Below are positions 8,431 to 17,900 of a stretch of 64,000 nt of DNA, piece after piece. Within the stretch, counting starts at the first letter, position 1; each line of letters begins with the position of its first letter. The translations under genes and the position numbers were made by a program. The stretch covers positions 1 through 64,000 of the forward strand of contig NZ_VCBA01000018.1 in assembly GCF_007995245.1 (NCBI RefSeq), in the 5' to 3' direction. The DNA is from Tateyamaria sp. syn59. Its GTDB lineage: Bacteria > Pseudomonadota > Alphaproteobacteria > Rhodobacterales > Rhodobacteraceae. The notes beneath the pieces were generated by a model that saw only the letters and a list, made by a program, of their open reading frames with translations, had not been told where the DNA came from and searched no databases.

Positions 8431-9176
8431 GTTTCGTGTGGCAGTATAACCGCTTCCTGCGCGTCGCCTTTGATGACGACAACGGCGATGCGGTCACCAG
8501 TCTTGTCTGCAAACCGACAGCGCCCACGCGAAAGATCATGGAAAACCATGCGCTGGTCTTTCGATCCGAGCCCGCCGGATTTTCAGTGTTCAGCCGCGCG
8601 TCCCCCGAGGCGGCGGATCCGTTGATTGCACCCATCAGTGACCGGATCAGGCTGAGCTTTGGCGTGGCCCTGCAGGACAGGCAGTTCTTCAGCCGCTATC
8701 ATCCGGACCTGTCTGCCGCCGGGCGGCAGATTCTGCTGGAAAATCTCGATGCGGGCGGGGCCATCCGCCTGTCCGGTGCCCTGAGTGCTGGTGACACCGT
8801 CGAACAGACCGAACTGGTGCATGCAGGTCCGGCCAGCGCGTTCCCGGTCACCATTGATCTGACGGGCGGATCACCCGACCGGGTGCGCGCGCGCGACCGG
8901 TTCGACAATACCCAGTTGCTGGAACAACTGTTTTCGCCGCCGCCCGGTCCCAGCCTGCAAATGAACATCGACCTTCAGGCCCTGCCCCACCCGGCAGCGC
9001 GCCTGACAACCCCCGTCCCCGGTGCGCTCGATCAACAGATTTACGCCGACAATGAAATCGCACGGTCCGGTGTGCCCGTGATCCTCGATCTTTGGTGGGA
9101 TCAGCGCCAGGACACCGTGCCCGTCCCCGCCGGTGCCGAGTTCACCGCAACATTTCGCAACCGCCTCGCCCCCTGA
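8427..9176 (+). CDS. Uncharacterised eCIS operon protein
   Basis: 249-residue protein that I do not recognise as a named family. It has no signal peptide or membrane segment. It is rich in short beta-strand patterns, with segments such as PVTIDLTGG and GVPVILDLWWDQRQ, so an all-beta fold is likely. It overlaps the DUF4255 gene by ATGA and precedes the sheath gene by 13 nt, a position where other eCIS loci also carry a poorly characterised gene. It is probably an accessory structural protein (cap adaptor or sheath-initiation factor); this role is inferred only from position. Confidence 0.6.
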   Translation: MSFVWQYNRFLRVAFDDDNGDAVTSLVCKPTAPTRKIMENHALVFRSEPAGFSVFSRASPEAADPLIAPISDRIRLSFGVALQDRQFFSRYHPDLSAAGRQILLENLDAGGAIRLSGALSAGDTVEQTELVHAGPASAFPVTIDLTGGSPDRVRARDRFDNTQLLEQLFSPPPGPSLQMNIDLQALPHPAARLTTPVPGALDQQIYADNEIARSGVPVILDLWWDQRQDTVPVPAGAEFTATFRNRLAP

Positions 9177-9189
9177 CAGGAGAACCGCA

Positions 9190-10725
9190 ATGAATGACCT
9201 TATGCTCTCGACGCCCGGCGTGGCGGTCTTGGAACAGTCAGCCTTCCCGCAGTCGATCGCCGGGGTTGCAACGGCCATTCCCGCCTTCATCGGCCCCGTG
9301 GAAAACCCCACCAGCCCGGACGGCACCACGTTGGTCGGCAACACCTGGCGCATCAGTTCGTTCGAGGACTTCAAGTTCCTGTTTGGCACCCCGACACCCA
9401 GCACCTTTCTGATCCATGTCGACAAGTTCGTCGATCAAGAAGGCGGTCTTCTGGGCACCGATGTCAGGTATGTGAACCAACCCGAACGTGTCCCGACGGG
9501 CGCGCGCCTGCTCTTCCACGGGATGGACCACTACTTTGCCAATGGCGGCGGCCCCTGCCATATCCGCCCGATTGATGCCGCAGCCACACAGCAGGATTAC
9601 GTCGACGCCATCCGAGCGCTCGAAAGCATCGACGAGATCACGATCAACGTCATTCTGAATACCATAGGTGCGAATGCCGTGAACTATGGAGCCTTGGTCA
9701 CGGCATCCCTGCAATCGTGCCGCCGGATGAAGGACCGCTTCACCATTGCAGACGTGTTCGAGGCGCGCCCCGGCGGGGCCGTCGACAATGCCAATCCCAG
9801 CCCAAGCCTCGCTGAGCTGGTCACGTCAGAGTTTCGCGACAACGTCACGACCGTCGCCGAGGACGAGTTGAAATACGGCGCCGCCTACATGCCTGACCTC
9901 AACACGACGATGCCGATCCTCTTTGACCCCGACACCGTCGACATTGATGACGCCTCGCAACTCATCACCGTCGATGCAGAAGGCAACGAGGATGGCGGCG
10001 CGGATCTGTTCAGCGGCGGCAACGACTTGCCCTTGTCAGACGGGTTTTTCCAGGGCGTTATCGACACCGTCACTCCAGCCAACAGCACCCCCGGCGAAAA
10101 GAACGTCGAGGCCGAGGTGCTCGCCCTTCTGGGCCGAACCTCCCTCATCATGCCCCCCTCGCCCGCCATGGCGGGTATCTATGCCCGAACGGACCGGCAG
10201 CGCGGGGTGCATGTCACCCCCGCCAATGTCGGTGTCAACAACATCACCGGACCGGCCCTTGCCATCACAGATGCCGAACAGGGCCTGCTGAACGTGGACC
10301 CCACGTCCGGCAAATCGGTGAACGCGATCCGCGCCTTTACCGGTCGCGGCACGTTGGTCTGGGGTGGGCGCACACTGGCGGGCAACAGCGGCGACTGGAA
10401 GTTCATCAACCGCCGCCGCACCGCGCTCTATCTGGAAGAAAGCATTGCAACCGCACTGGAGCAATTCGTCTTCCAACCCAACGAACCCAAGACATGGGTC
10501 CGCGCCAACCGGATGATTTCGGGCTTTCTGCTGAATGAATGGCGAGCAGGCACACTGACCGGCCCAACGGCCCCGGACGCCTTCGACGTCACCATCGGCC
10601 TGGGCACAACCATGACCCAGCAGGACATCATCGACGGGCTGATGCGCATCCTTGTGCGCGTCGCCATTCCGGGCCCGGCCGAGAAAATCATCCTGCAATT
10701 CACCCAGAAAGCACAAGCGGCCTGA
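9190..10725 (+). CDS. eCIS contractile sheath protein
   Basis: 511-residue phage-tail-sheath family protein whose polymer contracts to drive the inner tube. The N-terminus STPGVAVLEQS...AIPAFIGPVENP is the classic sheath start. The C-terminal region (GRGTLVWGGRTL, WKFINRRRTALYLEESI, ALEQFVFQPNEPKTW) is the conserved sheath core. ATG 9190 has a good AGGAGA ribosome-binding site; the longer frame to 9133 runs inside the previous gene. Only one sheath gene is present, whereas Afp and PVC have three. This suggests a simpler particle type than the PVCs. Confidence 0.95.
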   Translation: MNDLMLSTPGVAVLEQSAFPQSIAGVATAIPAFIGPVENPTSPDGTTLVGNTWRISSFEDFKFLFGTPTPSTFLIHVDKFVDQEGGLLGTDVRYVNQPERVPTGARLLFHGMDHYFANGGGPCHIRPIDAAATQQDYVDAIRALESIDEITINVILNTIGANAVNYGALVTASLQSCRRMKDRFTIADVFEARPGGAVDNANPSPSLAELVTSEFRDNVTTVAEDELKYGAAYMPDLNTTMPILFDPDTVDIDDASQLITVDAEGNEDGGADLFSGGNDLPLSDGFFQGVIDTVTPANSTPGEKNVEAEVLALLGRTSLIMPPSPAMAGIYARTDRQRGVHVTPANVGVNNITGPALAITDAEQGLLNVDPTSGKSVNAIRAFTGRGTLVWGGRTLAGNSGDWKFINRRRTALYLEESIATALEQFVFQPNEPKTWVRANRMISGFLLNEWRAGTLTGPTAPDAFDVTIGLGTTMTQQDIIDGLMRILVRVAIPGPAEKIILQFTQKAQAA

Positions 10726-10752
10726 TCCGCCCGTTTTGAGAGGACCACAGCC

Positions 10753-11184
10753 ATGATCGACTACCCACTGGCGAAGTATAATTTCGAGGTCGAAATGGAC
10801 GGATTCACCCGTATCGGCTTTACCGAGGTCTCGGGCCTGGACATGGAAAATGAGGTCATCGAGTACCGCGAAGGTGCCTTTACATCGCCGTCCAAGATCG
10901 TGATGCCCGGCATGTTCAAATACAGTACCATCTCGTTCAAGCGGGGCATGGTACGGGGCGACAATGACATCCATGACTGGTTCCAGACCATTCTGGATCC
11001 CGCCAACCGACGCGACATCCAGGTTACCCTTCTTGATGAAGTCCGCGAGCCGGTCTTTGTCTGGGTCATCTCCAACGCATTTGTAACCAAGTGTTCGTCG
11101 ACCGACCTCAAGGCCGAAGGCAACGAGATCGCGATTGAAACGATGGAAGTCCGCGGCGACTCCATCTCTGTCTCCGTACCCTGA
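10753..11184 (+). CDS. eCIS inner tube protein 1 (gp19-like)
   Basis: 143-residue T4 gp19/Hcp-like tube family protein that forms hexameric rings of the inner tube. Motifs: LAKYNFEVEMDG, GFTEVSGLDMENEVIEYREG, FKRGMVRGDNDIHDWF and the late FVTKCSSTDLKAEGNEIAIE. It lies 27 bases after the sheath gene with an AGAGGA ribosome-binding site. It is closely followed by a second, divergent tube protein. The first is probably the main tube subunit because it is the more canonical. Confidence 0.93.
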   Translation: MIDYPLAKYNFEVEMDGFTRIGFTEVSGLDMENEVIEYREGAFTSPSKIVMPGMFKYSTISFKRGMVRGDNDIHDWFQTILDPANRRDIQVTLLDEVREPVFVWVISNAFVTKCSSTDLKAEGNEIAIETMEVRGDSISVSVP

Positions 11185-11194
11185 GGCGACGGTC

Positions 11195-11644
11195 TTGGCC
11201 CTCGCGCACCCTTATAACCTGCCGCTCGCCTTCAATTTCCGGGTTGAGTTTGATCTGCCCGATGCCGGCGATCTGGACATCCGCTTTCGCGAGGTGTCGG
11301 GGCTGTCGATGGAACTGGAGCAGGAAACGATCACTGAAGGCGGCGAAAACCGTTTTGTCCACAAGGTGCCTGTGCGGGCAAGCTACCCGGACCTGATCCT
11401 GAAACGCGGCCTGATCGCGGAAAGCGCCGTGACAACCTGGATCCGCGACGCGGTACAAAGTTTTGTCATCCGCCCTGTCACCGTCACCGTGATCCTGCTG
11501 GACACGCAACTTGAGCCAGTGCGCAGTTTTTCGGTCATCAACGCATGGCCGAAAAAGTGGAACGTGTCGGATTTCAACGCGGAAACCAGCGACATCGTCG
11601 TTGAAACGCTGGAACTTGCCTACGCCCATTTTCAGGAGATCTGA
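11195..11644 (+). CDS. eCIS inner tube protein 2 / tube initiator (gp19-like)
   Basis: 149-residue second gp19-family protein (NLPLAFNFRVEF, FREVSGLSMELEQETITEGG, LKRGLIAESAVTTWI, VSDFNAETSDIVVETLELAY). It probably corresponds to the Afp5/Pvc5-type tube initiator at the baseplate end of the tube. I prefer TTG 11195 as the start: a GAGG sits about 8 bases upstream and homology begins right after it. The frame extends to 11135, but that part overlaps the end of tube gene 1. Start confidence is moderate, family confidence high. Confidence 0.88.
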   Translation: MALAHPYNLPLAFNFRVEFDLPDAGDLDIRFREVSGLSMELEQETITEGGENRFVHKVPVRASYPDLILKRGLIAESAVTTWIRDAVQSFVIRPVTVTVILLDTQLEPVRSFSVINAWPKKWNVSDFNAETSDIVVETLELAYAHFQEI

Positions 11645-11645
11645 G

Positions 11646-11816
11646 ATGACGGTCAGCATCAATCTCATCGAATTCCGCGCCCGTCTCGAAGGCAGCCCGA
11701 CACCCAAGCCGGAAAGTGAAATGTCCAAAACCGAAAAGGCGGCAGAGCGGGAAAAGATCATATCCGCCGCCGTCGCCGAAGCCATGGCCGTGATGCGGCG
11801 CCGGGAGGAGCGCTGA
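11646..11816 (+). CDS. Small eCIS protein, DUF5908-like
   Basis: 56-residue protein (start MTVSINLIEFRARL, end of basic charged helix MRRREER) between the second tube gene and the gp53-like gene, exactly where eCIS loci usually carry a DUF5908 gene. It begins with the beta-strand pattern 'V.I..L.I...' typical of that family and ends in a basic helix. Its function in the particle is not known. Genes on both sides are within 2 bases, so it is surely translated with the operon. Confidence 0.75.
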   Translation: MTVSINLIEFRARLEGSPTPKPESEMSKTEKAAEREKIISAAVAEAMAVMRRREER

Positions 11817-11817
11817 C

Positions 11818-12525
11818 ATGGCACCGGTCGACGGGACCTTGGTAAAGCTGATGATCGTGCCCTACGACACGTCCAAGGCCTTTGCCGACAGCCAGCCGTC
11901 CGGGCCGCCCTTTGTCGCGCAGATCAATCCGGCGGAATACACCGATGCGGTCCAGCTGCAGATGAATTCCGATGAAACGCCACAGGGCGCGGATGGCAAC
12001 GAAGCCAAGGTCAAGGGGATCGAGCCGCGCTCGTTCACGCTGGAACTGAAGGAGGAAGGGTCCGGCGCCCTCGACGTCGATGGCCGCCACGGCAGCACGC
12101 CCAGTTCGGCCCAATCGCTTCAGGACCGCCTCAACGCCTTTCGCGAAACGGTCGGTTTTTCCGGTGAGGTCCACCGCCAGCGCTTCTTGCATCTGGTCTG
12201 GGGCACCCTTTCGGTCAGCTGCGCGCTCGAAAGCTATTCGGTGAACTACAAGCTGTTCGATCCGCAGGGCAATCCGCTGCGGGCCGACCTGAGCGCCACG
12301 TTTATCGAACACAAGGATCCCGAAGTTCAGGAGAAGGAGAAGAACCTCGCCAGCCCCGACATCACCCATGGCCGCCTGGTCCATGAAGGCGATACGCTGC
12401 CGAATGTTGTCTACGGGATCTATCGCGATCCCGGCAGGTATCTTGACGTGGCACGCGCCAACGGTCTGAACACGGTGCGCCAACTCGACAGCGGATCAGA
12501 ACTGATCCTGCCGCCCGTGCGGTAG
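11818..12525 (+). CDS. eCIS baseplate/tube-junction protein with LysM-like C-terminus (gp53-like, Afp7/Pvc7)
   Basis: 235-residue protein. The N-terminal about 160 residues match the contractile-injection-system tube/gp53-like domain (INPAEYTDAVQLQMN, FTLELKEEGSGAL, VWGTLSVSCALESYSVNYKLFDPQGNPLRADLSATF). The last 60 residues form a LysM-type repeat (VHEGDTLPNVVYGIYRDPGRYLDVARANGLNTV) ending in a typical SELILPPV. In T4 and PVC the equivalent protein clamps tube and baseplate. It fits the standard gene order tube, tube, DUF5908, gp53, spike. Confidence 0.9.
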   Translation: MAPVDGTLVKLMIVPYDTSKAFADSQPSGPPFVAQINPAEYTDAVQLQMNSDETPQGADGNEAKVKGIEPRSFTLELKEEGSGALDVDGRHGSTPSSAQSLQDRLNAFRETVGFSGEVHRQRFLHLVWGTLSVSCALESYSVNYKLFDPQGNPLRADLSATFIEHKDPEVQEKEKNLASPDITHGRLVHEGDTLPNVVYGIYRDPGRYLDVARANGLNTVRQLDSGSELILPPVR

Positions 12526-12540
12526 ACTGGTGAGATAGCC

Positions 12541-14271
12541 ATGCCCCTTGATCCAGAAACCAGCGCCGCCCTGACCACCGTGACCATCCGGTCAAACGGA
12601 TCCGACATTCCCGGCACCTATGCGCTGTTGTCTCTCGAGGTGTCGCAGGTCTGTGGCTGCATCCCTTACGCCCAGCTGATTTTCCAGGACGGTGATCCGG
12701 CCAAGCAAGATTTCGAGATTGCCGCCGCACCTGAGTTCGTGCCCGGCGCCGAGATCGAGATCGACCTGGGCTACAACCGGCTCGAAGAGCTGGTATTTCG
12801 CGGCGTGGCCACGCGGCTGCGCGCCGACGCGCCTCTGCACGGCTCATCCCGCCTGCATGTCGAGGTCAAGCACCCCGCTTTTCGGATGCACCACGCCCGG
12901 CACTCGCGGGTCTGGTCCGATGTCACAGACGCCGAGGCCATCGGTGATCTCGCCGCCGCCCACGGGATCAGTTTTGACGGCTCATCCACCGCCAAACGGC
13001 CCCAGCTGGTCCAGCATCAGGCGACGGATTGGGATTTTGCCGTCCTGCGCGGGGAACGGATCGGCCAGTTGATGGTGGGGACTACGGATGGCCTCCGGCT
13101 CTTTGAACCCGATCTGGATGCGGAACCGGCGACCGAGGTCGAATACGGGCGGACCGTGTTCAGCGTGGATCTGGAACTCAACGCCGAGGGGCAGGCCGGT
13201 GCCATCACCGTCGGCAGTTGGAGCGCGGCAGACGCCGCAGTCCAGACCGCCGAAAGCGATGCCGGTGACGTGGCAGGACCCGGTGATCTGGACGGGTCCG
13301 CCCTGGGAGACGTCACCAACACCAAACCGAGGCCCCGCCACGGCGGCGACCGTGATCAGGCAGAGCTGGACGACTGGGCGCGTGCCGTCATGACACGCCG
13401 CCGCCTGTCAGCGGTCACCGGTGTGGTGCAGGTTCAGGGCTCGCATACCCTTGCCGTCGGCGACATGCTCACGCTCAAGGGGCTGGGCACCCGGTTCGAC
13501 GGTGCGGGCTTTGTCTCGGGCCTGCGGCACATGCTGGTGCGGGGCGACTGGCGCAGCTTTGTCCAGATCGGGCTGGACCCGGCCTTTCACGACCAGCGCC
13601 ACGACATCTGCGCACCACCCGCCGCGGGGCTGATCCCGGCCATCTCCGGCCTTCAGATCGGCATCGTCGAAGAGGTCCATGGCGACCCTTCTGGCGAAGA
13701 CCGCGTGGCCGTGCGGCTGGTCACCGAAACCGAAACATCCGAACCCATCTGGGCCCGCCCGATGAGCATTGGCGGCGGGGCCGACCGGGGCTTTGCCATG
13801 CTGCCGGACCCCGGCAGCGAATGCCTTCTGGGCTTTCTCGACGGCGACCCCCGCGATCCCATTCTCATCGGTGGCCTGCACAGTTCCGCGGCGGGCTCCC
13901 CCCTGCCCGGCGCGGATGGCAACGACCTCAAGGGCATCGTGTCCCGCACAGGCACGCGGCTGGTCTTCGACGACGCTGGCCCCTCCTTCACGGTCGAAAC
14001 GGCAGACGGCCGCTCGATCACGCTCTCCGACGCGGACGGCGTGATCACCCTGGCGGACAAGGCCGGAAACGAGGTCACGCTCAGCAGCCAGGGCATCGCG
14101 CTCAACAGCGCCTCCGACATCTCCCTCAGCGCCCAGGGCGACATCACGCTCGACGGCACCAACATCACCGGCTCTGCGAAAATCGGGGCGGAGTTGAAAG
14201 GCAACGCCTCCGCCACCCTGACAAGCAGCGGCTCGACCGTCGTCCGCGGCGCCACCGTGGACATCAACTAG
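12541..14271 (+). CDS. eCIS VgrG-like spike protein (gp27-gp5 fusion, Afp8/Pvc8)
   Basis: 576-residue central spike. The N-terminal half has the gp27/phage-late-control-D-like hub (PGAEIEIDLGYNRLEELVFRG, VWSDVTDAEAIGDLAAAHGI). The middle has the gp5 OB-fold (IGIVEEVHGDPSGEDRVAVRL...WARPMSIGGGADRGF, PDPGSECLLGFLDGDPRDPILIGG). The C-terminus is a triple-stranded beta-helix with short repeats (DGRSITLSDADG, GNEVTLSSQGI, DGTNITGSAKI). It forms the trimeric membrane-piercing spike that carries the PAAR tip encoded next. Spacing to the neighbours is 11-15 bases. Confidence 0.93.
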   Translation: MPLDPETSAALTTVTIRSNGSDIPGTYALLSLEVSQVCGCIPYAQLIFQDGDPAKQDFEIAAAPEFVPGAEIEIDLGYNRLEELVFRGVATRLRADAPLHGSSRLHVEVKHPAFRMHHARHSRVWSDVTDAEAIGDLAAAHGISFDGSSTAKRPQLVQHQATDWDFAVLRGERIGQLMVGTTDGLRLFEPDLDAEPATEVEYGRTVFSVDLELNAEGQAGAITVGSWSAADAAVQTAESDAGDVAGPGDLDGSALGDVTNTKPRPRHGGDRDQAELDDWARAVMTRRRLSAVTGVVQVQGSHTLAVGDMLTLKGLGTRFDGAGFVSGLRHMLVRGDWRSFVQIGLDPAFHDQRHDICAPPAAGLIPAISGLQIGIVEEVHGDPSGEDRVAVRLVTETETSEPIWARPMSIGGGADRGFAMLPDPGSECLLGFLDGDPRDPILIGGLHSSAAGSPLPGADGNDLKGIVSRTGTRLVFDDAGPSFTVETADGRSITLSDADGVITLADKAGNEVTLSSQGIALNSASDISLSAQGDITLDGTNITGSAKIGAELKGNASATLTSSGSTVVRGATVDIN

Positions 14272-14282
14272 GACCAAACGCC

Positions 14283-14582
14283 ATGCCCCCCGCCGCCCGG
14301 ATCACCGACTTTCACAGCTGCCCCCTGCAGACCCCCGCCGTCGTACCGGTGCCGCATGTGGGTGGCCCGATCGCCGGGCCGGGGGTGCCGACCGTCCGGA
14401 TCGGGGGCATGGTCGCCGCGGTGGTGGGCGACACCGCAATCTGCGTCGGCCCGCCCGACGCCATCGCCAGCGGATCCACAACCGTGCGGATCGGAGGACG
14501 GCCCGCCGCACGGCAGGGCGACCCGACAATTCACGGTGGGCAAATCGCCGTCGGTCTGCCCACCGTCCAGATCGGAGGATGA
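14283..14582 (+). CDS. PAAR-domain spike tip protein
   Basis: 99-residue PAAR-repeat protein that caps the VgrG-like spike and sharpens the needle. Repeated PAAR-type turns are visible: GPGVPTVRIGG, GSTTVRIGGRPAARQGDPT and VGLPTVQIGG, with Cys and His residues (FHSC, GDPTIHGG) suited to metal binding. It has no C-terminal toxin extension, so it is structural rather than an evolved effector. It lies 11 bases after the spike gene and 3 bases before the gp25 gene. Confidence 0.92.
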   Translation: MPPAARITDFHSCPLQTPAVVPVPHVGGPIAGPGVPTVRIGGMVAAVVGDTAICVGPPDAIASGSTTVRIGGRPAARQGDPTIHGGQIAVGLPTVQIGG

Positions 14583-14585
14583 AGG

Positions 14586-14981
14586 ATGGCGATTGAGGAC
14601 CGCTTCATCGGAACCGGCTGGAGCTTTCCGCCGACCTTCGAGAATGGCGAAGTTCTCATGACGACCGGCGTGCGCAACATCCGCGAAAGCCTGCGCACCA
14701 TCGTCACCACCAACCTGGGCGAACGGTTGATGCGCCCCGATTTCGGCTGCCTGATCGAGGATGAACTCTTCGGCCCGATGAATGCGACCCGCCTCACGAT
14801 GATCGAAACCGTCATCCGCCGCGCCATCCTGCTGCACGAACCGCGCGTCGATGCCAAGCGGGTCGCAGTCACCGCAGCCCAGAACACAGGCACCCTGCGG
14901 ATCGAGATCGAATACGAGATCCGCGGCGCCAAATCCCGGTTCAGCCTCGTGCTGCCGTATGAGCTGGAGGCGGCGCCATGA
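14586..14981 (+). CDS. eCIS baseplate wedge protein gp25-like (Afp9/Pvc9)
   Basis: 131-residue GPW/gp25 family protein, which nucleates the sheath at the baseplate. The family core VRNIRESLRTIVTTNLGERLMRPDFGC and the later IETVIRRAILLHEPRV motif are clear. GAAGGATGG supplies a GAAGG ribosome-binding site close to the start. The stop overlaps the next start as ATGA, a translational coupling of baseplate components. Confidence 0.94.
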   Translation: MAIEDRFIGTGWSFPPTFENGEVLMTTGVRNIRESLRTIVTTNLGERLMRPDFGCLIEDELFGPMNATRLTMIETVIRRAILLHEPRVDAKRVAVTAAQNTGTLRIEIEYEIRGAKSRFSLVLPYELEAAP

Positions 14982-17900
14982 ACGCATGCGACCGGCGCGG
15001 CCCCCTCTCTCGAACAGGCACGGCCCAGCCTGACCGCGACATGGCCGAACGGCGGGCCGATCACTTTCACCTCGACGAACGCGACGTGGCCGACCTGATC
15101 CTCTTCGGTCGGCGCTTTGCCCGCTACCTGCGCTACTACGCCCCCGACGGCACGCCGACGGGCGACTGGTCCAGCTTTTTCGACAGCGACATTTCCGCCA
15201 TCCTCGCCTCCATCGCCCGCCTGCCGGTTGACCCGTTCCGCCGGGCGCTGGCGGATGCGCAATCTTTCCTCGAAGCGGACCCAGGCCGACCCGAGGCAGA
15301 GCTGCGCGCACATTTCACGCTCAGTTTTCACCTGCCGCTGGCCCTGGTGCAGGAATTGACCCAGCGCCTGACACCCTTGGCGCCCGAACATCCGCTATGG
15401 CGCAGCCTGACCCGGCAACTGGGCCAGACCATCGCACCCCGCCTTGCGGATCTGGCCCGCTATCATCAGGGCGGCGTGACCGCTGGCGTCATCGACACCG
15501 GCCCGCTTGATCCCGCGGATTTCACCATCGGGGCCAATGCCGGTCCGGGCATCCAGATCGCGGACGAGGTCGCGAATATCGTCTTCGGCACCGCCGCGTT
15601 TGAGGATGTCACCCTGCCCCTGCACATCGTGCAGGGATTTGCACCCACAGGCTGGCCGGATTTCTACACCGCGCAAGACCCAGATCCCTCCCCCTACGCG
15701 GACGGGGCTGACACCTATGCCCGGATCTTTGACGCGTTGAACTACAACCTCCTGTCCTCCAGCATCGAACGCGTGTTCCAGGCCCTGTCGCGCGCCCGCA
15801 GCGAAGCCAACGCGCAACTCGCTGAAAGCCTTGAGAATTTCGCCAGCCACACCCCGCATTACGGATTGTGGCTCGCCTTTTTGTCGATGTTTGACCGGGC
15901 GCAGACCGAACTGAACGACCTGACCGGTCGGCATATGGATTTCTATTTCGAGGAGGTCCTGCGCCTCGCCCTGAAGCCGCCCGAGGCCGACCATGTGCAC
16001 CTGCTCGTGGACCTCGCGCGGGGCACCGAAGCGCATCTTTTGCCGGCCGGAACGCTGTTGCGCGGAGGCAAGGATGCCAGCGGCACCGATGTCACCTATG
16101 CGCTGGAGGAGGATTTTGTCGCCAACCGCGCACAGGTCGCGGATCTCAAGGCCGTGTCGGTCGACACAACGATGTTCGCCGGTCTGCCCTATACGCGCGT
16201 GCGCGCCGCCCCAGTCGCGATGTCCGCCGATGGGTTGGGCGCTGAACTGCCCAAGGACGCCCCGCATTTCGCACCGTTCGGTCCCGCAGACAGCCCCTTT
16301 GCCCGCGTGGGCTTTGCCGTGGCAGACCGGCAATTGCTGCTGCGCGAAGGCACGCGCGGGGTTGAGATCCGATTTACAACGACCCAGCCCGGCGCGCTGT
16401 CACCGATGCCGGGTTTTCGCATCCGCCTGACCACAGAGGACGGCTGGCTTGAACTGCCCCACGGCAGCGCCTTCACGGCCACCTTTTCCGCAGGGCAAGT
16501 GGTGTTCAACCTCTCGCTTTCAGGCGATCACCCCGCCATCGTGCCCCACGACCCAGAGGTCCATCAGGGCCCCTACCCCGCAGGCATACCCGTCGCCGAA
16601 ATCCTGCTCGACTGGGACGGCGCCGAGATTGCCGCATCCCGCGCGATGGCCCTGTTTCGCAATGCCAGCCGTGGCGCCATCCAGATCCGAACCCATGCCA
16701 ACGGATTGCGCCAGATGACAATCCGCACCGATGACGGCACAGCGGATCCGGCCTCCGGCTTCCTGCCCTTTGGCGCAGTGCCGCGGCGCAACGGCACCTG
16801 GATCATCGGGTCCGCCGAAGTGTTCTGCCGCCCGCTCGAATCCCTGTCTCTCAAGGTGACATGGGCCGCGCCCTACAGCCAGGGTCTGTTTTTCGACAAC
16901 GTCGCTGTGGGCAATTACCGCGTGGGTTTTGACTATCTGTTCGGGGGCAACTGGACCAGCGGCAGCACGGCAACCGTGTCCCTCGACCTTGGCGGCGCAG
17001 GCGCCCGCACCCTCGCGGCCAAAGGGGTCGACAGCGCTCCGTCCGACGCCGAACTGACGCTCGAAGACCCCGAATACGACGCAACGCAGCGCACCGGGTT
17101 CATGCGCATGACCCTCAACCGCGATTTCGGTCATGCCCACTATCTCGATGCCAAGACGCTCGCCCTCATCGCGCTGGCCAGCGGGGCAGAGCCGCCGCCC
17201 GATCCGACCGAGACGTTCACCGATGTCCTCGCAGCCGGCGGCACGCCATCCGTCAGCATCGTTTACAATGCCTCCGGTCTGCCCCAGCCGCCCTTCACGC
17301 CAGAAGTGGCCGAGATCACGCTCGAGTATCAGGCCAAACAGCAGGCGGCAGCACAGGTCTGGCTATTGCACCCGTTCGGGGTGGAGCCTGACACCGGGCC
17401 CGGACGCATCCTGCCCGACCTCCCCTTCGAGGGGGCACTGTTCATTGGGGTGGATGCGCTGGACCCGCCGGAACGGCTGTCGCTCTTGATGCAGGTGGCC
17501 GACGGCACCGGCGATCCGCTGCTGGACCTGCCCACGCTTGATCATGCCTATCTGGGCCGCAACGCCTGGACCAGTTTCAAGAACCAGGACGTGATCGACC
17601 GCACCGGCGATCTGGCGGGCTCGGGCCTCTTGTCCTACGCCATGCCCGATGACGCCGCCATCGACGCGCCACAGATGCCCGGCGGTCTACATTGGCTCCG
17701 TGTATCTGCCGCCGAAAACCCGGCTGCGGTGAACCGCCTGCACATGGTGGCGGCACAGGGCGTGCGTGCGGTCTTTACCGACAACGGCAACGATCCCGCC
17801 TTTCTGGACACGCCCCTGCCCGCAGGCACGATCAGCAAACTCCTGATCCCCGATCCGGCGGTCAAGGGCCTGACACAACCCTTCGCCAGCTTCGGCGGAC

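Noticed and set aside
12138-12147. TTTCGCGAAA as a further parS site inside the gp53-like gene
   Set aside because: It lacks the 3-base centre and the flanking G/C of the 15-bp element; likely chance in GC-rich coding DNA.
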